Source of the DNA: Teratosphaeria epicoccoides
Lineage: Eukaryota; Ascomycota; Dothideomycetes; Mycosphaerellales; Teratosphaeriaceae
NCBI GenBank assembly: GCA_021401465.1
Contig: JADDMT010000038.1
Location: forward strand, 232,266-296,265
DNA length: 64,000 nt
Direction of reading: 5' to 3'
Shown here: positions 56,951 to 64,000 of the stretch, piece by piece
How the letters are laid out: the number at the start of each line of letters is the position of its first letter
Position numbering within the stretch: position 1 is the first letter of the stretch
The notes under the pieces: model-generated
What the model saw: only the letters and a program-made list of their open reading frames with translations
Told to the model about the DNA's origin: nothing
Database searches by the model: none
Made by a program: the position numbers and the translations under genes

Positions 56951-57576
56951 AGCAGGTCTTGACATATCGTGCTCCCGGATAGATCTCTGCCGGTCAGGGT
57001 AGAGAAGCTAGGTAGGTGTAAGGGTAGGTATGAAGATTGAGGGATCGTGCTGCGGGTTGAGAGGGATATGTCGGGAGTGGACATTCGGTTGTCTGTTAAG
57101 AAACAGCCGATTTTTTGCGCAGGAAATGAAGAATGGGACAGGTCCAAAGGATCCATGCTGGCCTTCATCTAGACCAAAATACGGCTGCCGCCAGACCCAT
57201 GCTAGCTCGCGTCAAGATGGCCGACAATGGATTCCGCGACAACTCTTGCCCATACTAGCCGGACTGTCATGACTGGGAAATGTTGTGGTTCCATGGGAAG
57301 GTCGAGGTGCTGACGCAATACGCGGCTACTCGACACGTTGACGCATGTTGATCTTTCATCCTTGGCCCCATCATGTTCAATTCATCTCAAAGCTGACAAG
57401 ACACATGTATTAGCCACCAAGAAACGAACATGGGGCCTAGCATCAGACATGCTGCCAAGAGCAAGCTGTAAGACTCACTTGATTACATTTGGTCTTTGGC
57501 ATTATCTTGATACTAATAACAGCATCAACAGACTAGAGGGATGGCTTCTGCGGTACGCAGAAGCTCCGCGCTAGGC

Positions 57577-58567
57577 AGTGAAATCACGTGTGTAGAATGG
57601 CATTATTAGAAGTATAGCCAGACTTGAAGTAATCACCTTATTAAACACAAGAACAGACAAATTTGTGTCTGATGTAGCATAGTACTTACTATTAAGGACT
57701 CCTCTACCTCTATAGTAACACCTCTATAATAGTAGACTATACTAGCTCCTACATCTTACTTATATGTAAAGGGTCCCTAATTATGAATTATAGATAATCT
57801 CTATAGTAGTACAAGCTCCCTAAGCAAGCTCCTTAATAGTATAAGAGGTATAGTAACACTGTTTTTAATATTCTCTAATAGCTTATAATATGTAAAATAT
57901 ATTATTACTATAGCTTTTTCTTTCGAGTAGTTAAGCTCCTAAGGTACAAGCTTTCTTGTCTGACTCTAATAGCTTATAACACATGAAATATATTATTACT
58001 ATAGCTTTTTCTTTTAAGATAGTCAAACTCCCTACAAGAGTAGCTATAAATTTTAAAGTTACATAGGTAGCTAAACTTCGCATGGCTATTTTATCTACTT
58101 AGGGAGGTCTGCCTAAGGTACAAGCTTTCTTGTCTGTTTCTCCTTATAGTATAGATCTCTATAGTAGTACAAGCTCTCTAAGCAAGCTCCCTAATAGTAT
58201 AAGAGGTATAGCGACACTGTTTTTAATATTCTCTAATAGCTTATAACATGTAAAATACATTATTACTATAGCTTTTTCTTTTGAATAGTTAAGCTCCTAA
58301 GGTATAAGCTTTCTTGTCTCTAAAGCTCATAACATGTAAAATACATTATTAATACAGCTTTTTCTTTTAAACAGTTAAGCTCCTTATAGGAGTAGCTATA
58401 AATTTTGAAGTTCTATAGGTAGCTAAACTTCACATGGCTATTTTATCTACTTAGGGAGATCTACCTAAGATACTAGCTTTCTCGTCTGTTTCTCCTTATA
58501 GTATAGATCTCTATAGTAGTACAAGCTCCCTAAGCAAGCTCCCTAATAGTATAAGAGGCATAGTAAC
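57577..58567. repeat. AT-rich tandem repeat, period about 355 bp
   Basis: Base content changes abruptly to AT-rich at about 57577. The word ATCTCTATAGTAGTACAAGCTC followed by CTAAGCAAGCTCC occurs at about 57797, 58155 and 58507, so the period is 352-358 bp. Between them blocks such as GTATAAGAGGTATAG, TGTTTTTAATATTCTCTAAT, ATTATTACTATAGCTTTTTC and AGGTACAAGCTTTCTTGTCT recur. Shorter internal duplications are also present. The copies differ mostly by transitions. No coding potential. It is probably a RIP-damaged tandem repeat or the remains of a non-coding element. Confidence 0.75.
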
Positions 58568-58934
58568 TGTCATAAGGGTAGGTGCTAATAGCAGGAAGGG
58601 GATCAGGTATTAGACTAGCAGAGTAGTAAAGAATATCGATAATGGCAATTAACCTTGTAACTAACTATCCCCCTTAGAGGAGAGGATTAAATTAAGCACG
58701 AAGCTCCTAACTGCCTGTCCTAAAGCTATCCCTATATACTAGAGAGACAGGGCAGTTCTACTAGATCTGTTAACAGACCTGTTAGACCTATGTCTATAGA
58801 TCTGTAGACTAACCCTACAGATCTAGGTATCTATCCTTATATGACAGATCCTTTCTCCTATGTAAGCCTGTAGATCTATAGACTAACCCTATAGATCTAG
58901 GTGTCTGTCCTTACGTGACTGTCATAAGGGTAGG
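58568..58934 (-). repeat. Inverted, damaged LTR fragment
   Basis: Starting TGTCATAAGGGTAGGTGC, this segment is the reverse complement of the 3' part of the 490-bp LTR found at 58935 and 60960. It shares CAGGAAGG, AAGAATATCGA, GCACGAAGCTCCTAACTGCC and the TATATACTAGAGAG block. It is more diverged than the two direct LTRs, with many C-to-T and G-to-A changes. It stops at about 58917. A second 15-bp piece of inverted LTR end (TGTCATAAGGGTAGG) abuts the next LTR. Confidence 0.75.
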
Positions 58935-59424
58935 TGTCATGAGTGTCAGGAGTACTATCTAGAGTACTATAGGATACAGGATCATGTAGGTCCTGAGTGC
59001 TATGAGTCATAGTACCGTCATAGGAGTACTATGAGTTATAGGCATAGTCATGGAAGAAAGGATCTGTCACGTGAGGACAGATCCCTAGATCTGTAGGGTT
59101 AGTCTACAGATCCATGGGCTTATAAGGAAGAAGGGATCTGTCATGTGATAACAGACCCTTAGATCTGTAGGGTTAGTCTACAGATCTACAGACACGGATC
59201 TGTCGGGTCTGTCGACAGATCTAACAGAGCTGCTCTGTCGCTCTCTAGTATATAGGGATGGCTTTAGGACAGGCAGTTAGGAGCTTCGTGCTTAATCTCA
59301 ATTCAATCCTCTCTTGCTTAGAGGAGAGTCAGTTACAAGGTCAACTGCTATTGTCGATATTCTTCACAGCTCCCGAGTCTAACACCTGGTCACCTTCCTG
59401 CCATCGGCACCTACCCTTATGACA
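58935..59424 (+). repeat. LTR A of a Ty3/Gypsy element
   Basis: A 490-bp direct repeat of 60960-61449. It begins TGTCATGAGTGTCAGGAG and ends CACCTACCCTTATGACA, so it has TG...CA ends within a short TGTCAT/ATGACA inverted repeat. Inside, a 74-bp module (GAAGAAAGGATCTGTCACGT through the conserved AGATCTGTAGGGTTAGTCTA) occurs twice, from 59053 and from 59127. It lies 5' of the truncated pol relic, in the same orientation as gag-pol. Confidence 0.85.
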
Positions 59425-60959
59425 AACAGATAGACAGACAGAACGTCTAAATTAGACGCTAGAATAGTACTTTCGATCCTATATGAATAGGGACTAGAAT
59501 AACTAGGTAGAGTTGTTACTAATAGCGTAGCTTGCATATAATAGTATACTAGCAGAGTTAACAGGACTCTCGCTATTTCAGATGGCGTACGGATTAGCCA
59601 TAGAAGATGTTCTAGACGTCTTAGCTAGTAATCTAAAACTAGTAGCACTCGGGCGAGTAGAACACCTCCGCTAACTGCAAACAGAAGTACGACTCGACCT
59701 GTAGTTCTATTAACAGAACATAGCATAGTACGCAAATCGCAAGAGAATTAAGGGACTAATTCTAAAGGAGGGGGACAAGGTATATCTCCTCTGCTAACAC
59801 ATTAAATCGGACAAGCCAAGTAAAAAACTAGACGCTGTGAAACTAGGACTATTCTAGATTAAGGCTAAGAAAGGACTAGTTAATTTTGAATTATAGCTAC
59901 TATGGCAGATGAGAATACACCCTGTGTTCTATGTCTCTCTACTAGAACAAGCGGCGCTAGACGCTACACTGCAAACGGAACCCTTACTACTTAACCCTAA
60001 GGTCGAAGAACTAGAGTACACTGTCGAGAAGATCGTTAACACTCGCTAGGTAGACAGATAGCGAGAGTACTTAGTAAAATAGCAAGGATACAGGAGTACT
60101 AAAAACACCTAGGAACCTCTAAAACACTTACGAAACTATTAGCAAAAGATACGGAGTTTTAAGCAGAGAACGAACCTAGGAAGAAGATCATAGGCTACAA
60201 TTAGGCTCCTGCGGGACGCTATTAGTAGGCTTGGCTACCACGCTATCTAGGAAACCCTAGTACGATGCGTCAGCGAAACCTTCTATTATACTCTATGTCG
60301 TAGGACTAAGCGCAAGACCTGCTAAGGGATCTAGGTTAAGAAGGAACCTAGTCTGCTAAAGAGCCTGCTTTTTAGCCTTGTCCTCCCTAATCTTACGCTC
60401 CTTAAGAGCGCGACTATCCTCGACCTTATAGTTAACCGCATCTAACTATTTCTGAAGACGCATCTCCTTTACATGCGCCTCTATCATCTTTTACGAAGCC
60501 TCGGCTAGGGCTGCCTTTGCATAGTCGAGATTAGTAATTAGTCTTTTCCGCTAATTACCTAACCTCTTCTATTCGACCTCTGTTACCTTCGCGTTATAAC
60601 TTTAATAGTTACTAAAGTAATAGTGCGAACATTTCCCTAAGGAAATGTGTACTTAACAAACAAGCTTTAACTCTTGACACTAAGTACAAGACTTTATGCT
60701 TTCCTTGCCCTAATAATAGATTCGATTTACGTAGTGTTTGCGTTTCTACATTAAAGGGGCGTTAGTGTCTAGAATGACACAAGGTAGTAACGTAGAAAGA
60801 GAAGACATTACTACGCAAAGGAAATAGCAAAAGAAACCCTGTACTAATAAGTAGCTTAGGGACAAGCTAGGCTAAGAGGGGGATAGTATCATGAAGGTTA
60901 TAAGTTATAAGCACTATAGTATAAGTTATAACACATGTAGGGAAGGGAGGATCTGTTAC
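59425..60959 (+). pseudogene. Truncated Ty3/Gypsy internal region: integrase C-terminus and chromodomain
   Basis: With TAG and other stops, the plus strand from about 59578 reads FQMAYGLAIEDVLDVLASNL, KEGDKVYLL, HIKSDKPSKKLDAVKLGLF, MRIHPVFYVSLLEQAALDAT and a chromodomain-like piece (VEELEYTVEKIVNTR, REYLVK, QGYRSTKNT). That is the C-terminal end of chromovirus integrase. Only about 1.5 kb lies between the two LTRs, so gag, protease, reverse transcriptase, RNase H and the catalytic part of integrase are absent from this copy. The 3' part (60190-60959) has no clear plus-strand protein. Confidence 0.75.
60330..60600 (-). pseudogene. Possible antisense Lys/Glu-rich ORF relic in the 3' internal region
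   Basis: On the minus strand, with TAG stops, the sequence reads LDYAKAALAEAS, KMIEAHVKEMRLQK, LDAVNYKVEDSRALKERKIR and EDKAKKQAL. It is a charged, helix-prone stretch, unlike the plus strand here. The stops again fall where Gln is plausible. Some fungal LTR elements carry extra antisense ORFs between pol and the 3' LTR. I cannot assign a family. Confidence 0.35.
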
Positions 60960-61449
60960 TGTCATGAGTGTCAGGAGTACTGTCTGGAGTACTGTAGGAT
61001 ACAGGATCATGTGGGTCCTAAGTGCTATGAGTCATAGTACCGTCATAGGAGTACTATGAGTCATAGGCATAGTCATGGAAGAAAGGATCTGTCACGTGAG
61101 GACAGATCCCTAGATCTGTAGGGTTAGTCTACAGATCCATGGGCTTACAAGGAAGAAGGGATCTGTCACGTGATGACAGACCCTTAGATCTGTAGGGTTA
61201 GTCCACAGATCTACAGACACGGATCTGTCGGGTCTGTCAACAGATCTAACAGAGCTACTCTGTCACTCTCTAGTATATAGGGATGGCTTTAGGACAGGCA
61301 GTTAGGAGCTTCGTGCTTAATCTTAATTCAATCCTCTCTTGCTTAGAGGAGAGTTAGTTACAAGGTTAACTGCTATTGTCGATATTCTTCACAGCTCCCG
61401 AGTCTAACACCTGGTCACCTTCCTGCTATCAGCACCTACCCTTATGACA
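60960..61449 (+). repeat. LTR B, shared by two tandem Ty3/Gypsy copies
   Basis: 490 bp, the same length and ends as LTR A. It follows a pol 3' end, as a 3' LTR should, and precedes a gag start, as a 5' LTR should. Compared with LTR A, I count about 18 differences by eye, all transitions. Most are CpA/TpG to TpA. Confidence 0.85.
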
Positions 61450-61628
61450 TTTTGAGCACCACTTCTAGGGAAGCATTAGGAGACTTGGCGAGCGCTTGAC
61501 ATACGCCTATGTCAAGTAGTTCTTTAACTGTCAGTTCAAGCTCTAGCGACAGTTAACCGACACCACGAGAACAAGTTGCCGCTATACCTCAAATCACGTA
61601 GTAGCTCGAATCCATTCACCTTAGCGAG

Positions 61629-64000
61629 ATGGCTCTAGCATCCGTCGCAGGTTCAACTACCGGGAATAGACACGGCAACAACGGCTTCAAGATAGGAAGC
61701 CCTACAGAGTTCACAGGACAACGATCTCAAGTCGAGATGTTTATCCTACAATGCTAGTTAGCATTTAACGTGGATACGGAACGGTTTACGACACATCATA
61801 AGCGAATGATGTACATTGTCTCTTACCTGAAGGGACCGGCGTTCGAGTTTATCCAGCCTCATCTAACGGATTATCTGGATCATGTCAGCAGCGCCGAAGC
61901 CAGGAAGACGACGACTAGGGAGATTCTTAACTTAGACAAGTCTTTGTTTAAGGCATTACGCGAAGCGTTCGGGCTCGGTAATGAGCAACAAGAGGCCGAA
62001 AGAGCTCTCCTAGGAATCTAGCAGAAGGGTTCCGCCACGAAGTACCGCGCGGACTTTTAGACCCTCTCTGCTCGAGTCGACTAGAATGATAACGCTTTAG
62101 CCGCTCAGTTCTACTAGGGACTAAAGGAGACGGTTAAAGATGAAATTGCCCGAGGAGATCGGCTAACGACATTCAAGGAAATGAGCGATCTCGCGATTAG
62201 AATCGATAATCGCATCTAGGAACAACAGCAAGAACGACAACATGGAAATCGCAAGCCGGCGCAGGCTAACCATAAGGTCTAACGATTGGCACCGAAATGG
62301 CGAAGCGATTACTACGGTCTCTAACCTATGGAGTTGGATGCGACTAAGGGGCGTCCGAGGAATGGACCCCGAGGAAAGCCGCGGAAGGGCTCTCCTCCCT
62401 AGAATGGTCTGAAGAAGCCATTCGACAAGAGTAATCTCGAGTGCCATAACTGCGGAAAGAAAGGACACTTTTCCCGCGAATGTTTTGCTAAGAAGCAACG
62501 ACAAGAGCTGCCTAGGATAGAGCAGGCTCGCGCGACAACGACGGCACCTAAGCAAAAGGTCGCCGCTACTCGAGAACCGGACTATGCCGCACTTACTTAG
62601 ACTGCGTGCTACGACGACGATTGTCGAATTCACAAGAGTGATAAAGATGGTTCTGGATGGTACCCTAGCCGAAACAAGGTACAGTCGATCTGTGCGCTAA
62701 GGGGTACACCTTCTAGTACGACAGTCCTGAGAGAACAGGAACTAGAAGAAGAAGAAGAAGGTTCGGACGACAACTACGAGCTTGTCGAAGCCGTCATTCC
62801 TGATTCCGAGGAAGACGAGAGCATAGAGCGATAGGCCATGCCGCCACATGACATTAGACTCGACATTATCCGGATCATACAGAACTAGTAGGCTTAGGCT
62901 TGCCCATGGATTAATGGAGTACAACACGTCGACTAGCTTCAGTATGACGAACTAGCCGACCGTATGCGACGACACCTAAGGAGACTACTAGTCGTAGCTT
63001 AACCTCACGCGCATCAGAAAGTTGTCCAAGAAATTGTACCGTTCGGGGTAGAGTTCACGCCCTAGGGAGGCTACCTAACCCACGAAGGTATTCAGATTCC
63101 ACGAGCGCTACGACTCCGAGTCTATCATTTAAAGATAGAGTACGCAAGGAACGCGCAGGAACAGCGAGGCTAAGAACGCGAACGATCTCTTAGGCCAGAA
63201 AACGGTAACGCTTACAGAAGAAGCCGAGACCGCACGATCCCTGAACTAGTCCGTGAAGACAGTTATTCGGGAAACGACGAGGTCCGCCGAAATTAGACCT
63301 ACAGACAGACTAGTCAGGGCTGCAACGATGTGCCGCGATTGGCGCCAGATACGCGAACAACCTTAGAGTATGGTTGCACATCGACGAGACGCTAGCCAGG
63401 GCCTTAATAGATTCAGGATGTACTGGAATCTTCATGACGCCCAAGTTCGCCAGGACAGCTAGGATAAAGCTACAGGCGAAAACGAATGCTTTCTCGCTAC
63501 AAGCGATCGATGGAAAGCCGGTCACGTACAACTAAGGAATAGTTGACGAGGAGACCGAGATGATGCCTCTGCGGATGGGACGCTACCGAGAGATGCTCTA
63601 GTTCGACATCACGGAGTCGCTAGGCTCGGATGTAGTACTAGGGTTGCCATGGCTAAGGAACGCCAACCCCTATATCGACTAGAAGAATGAGAGGATCTAG
63701 TTCCCAGAACTCTCAAGATCGATACCTCTACCTGTAGTGCACGACGCACTAGGCAAGATCGAAATATGTGCTATGACTTCAAGCGAGATGGTAGCCGCTA
63801 TCAAGGATCCCGAACAGGAAGTGCACGTCCTATAGGTCAAAGCAACGCAATCAGAAGTCAGGGTCGAATTTATAGTTCCTGATGAGTATAAAGAGTTCGC
63901 TACTCTTTTCGAGGAAGAACCCGACTAAGAAGCTCTGCCAGAACACTAGGAGTAGGACCACGGGATACCCTTACTCCCTAGCAAGACACTGACGAAGCAA
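61629..64000 (+). pseudogene. Ty3/Gypsy gag-pol (gag, protease, start of reverse transcriptase), RIP-damaged
   Basis: The gag frame starts MALASVAGSTTGNRHGNNGF at 61629. It continues with TAG interruptions through FTTHHKRMMYIVSYLKGPAF, LFKALREAFGLGNEQQEAER and DEIARGDRLTTFKEMSDLAI to a CCHC zinc knuckle CHNCGKKGHFSREC (62442-62483). The retropepsin active site ALIDSGCTGIFMTPKF lies at 63401-63448 in another frame, with ESLGSDVVLGLPWLRNANPY downstream. The start of reverse transcriptase follows (YKEFATLFEEEPD, DHGIPLLPSKTLTKQ), then the window ends. The leader 61450-61628 should hold the primer binding site. I could not match it to a tRNA. Stops are almost all TAG at expected Gln or Trp positions. 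A poly-Glu codon run lies at about 62743-62762. Confidence 0.85.

Noticed and set aside
61640..61670. A GGTTCAACTACC word resembling a tRNA T-loop
   Set aside because: It lies inside the gag start, reads as the sense codons for AGSTTG, and no cloverleaf can be built around it.
16641..64000. Reassignment of TAG as a sense codon
   Set aside because: TAG ends normal genes here (HAT2 and others), and the TAG-for-Gln/Trp pattern is confined to repeats and relics, as RIP predicts.
1..64000. CRISPR array, operons, ribosome binding sites
   Set aside because: The window is eukaryotic; no spaced direct repeats of CRISPR type were seen.

Overview
The window looks like nuclear DNA of a filamentous ascomycete (Pezizomycotina). 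I infer a Dothideomycete, but only from the general look of the proteins. The evidence is single-copy housekeeping genes of fungal type split by short introns (about 49-63 nt, GT...AG, one with a perfect TACTAAC branch site), genes on both strands with no operons, a U6 snRNA gene, and transposon islands carrying CpA-to-TpA mutations typical of repeat-induced point mutation (RIP). Splice sites below were placed by eye from reading-frame and motif continuity.

Layout. 0-16.3 kb holds the 5' part of the XRN1 exoribonuclease gene, divergent from the HAT2/RbAp48 WD40 gene; a BTB/POZ gene with one in-frame stop; a small ankyrin protein; a disordered conserved-type protein; ribokinase; a 914-residue Ser-rich repeat protein; and dephospho-CoA kinase. 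About 16.6-21.7 kb is a decayed mobile element with three divergently arranged reading frames: a Cys-rich/poly-Gln protein, an unknown protein of about 593 codons, and an integrase-core transposase. Nearly all stops in them are TAG, where Gln or Trp codons are expected. 22.4-27.3 kb holds a broken tannase/feruloyl esterase gene beside an intact secreted GDSL (SGNH) esterase with fibronectin-like domains.

28.6-54.0 kb is gene-rich: a CipC-like stress protein, an acyl-protein-thioesterase-like protein lacking the catalytic Ser and His, a Sid1/SepL-type Ste20 kinase, SGT1, exopolyphosphatase PPX1, an auxilin (SWA2-like), PWP2, a CDC3/AspB-type septin and a WDR83/MORG1-like protein. Two broken paralogues of a REXO4/ISG20-like 3'-5' exonuclease lie on either side of the auxilin gene in opposite orientation. 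A U6 snRNA gene sits at about 55.3 kb and an ankyrin-like gene relic follows at about 56-57 kb. From 57.6 kb to the end is a second transposon island: an AT-rich tandem repeat with a period near 355 bp, an inverted LTR fragment, then two 490-bp LTRs. The LTRs enclose a truncated integrase/chromodomain end, and the second LTR also serves as the 5' LTR of another Ty3/Gypsy gag-pol that runs off the window.

The intact genes serve unrelated core functions (RNA decay, chromatin, rRNA processing, splicing, septation, vesicle uncoating, coenzyme A and phosphate metabolism). The unusual biology is in the RIP-mutated islands, above all the three-gene integrase element, and in the several gene-remnant loci.
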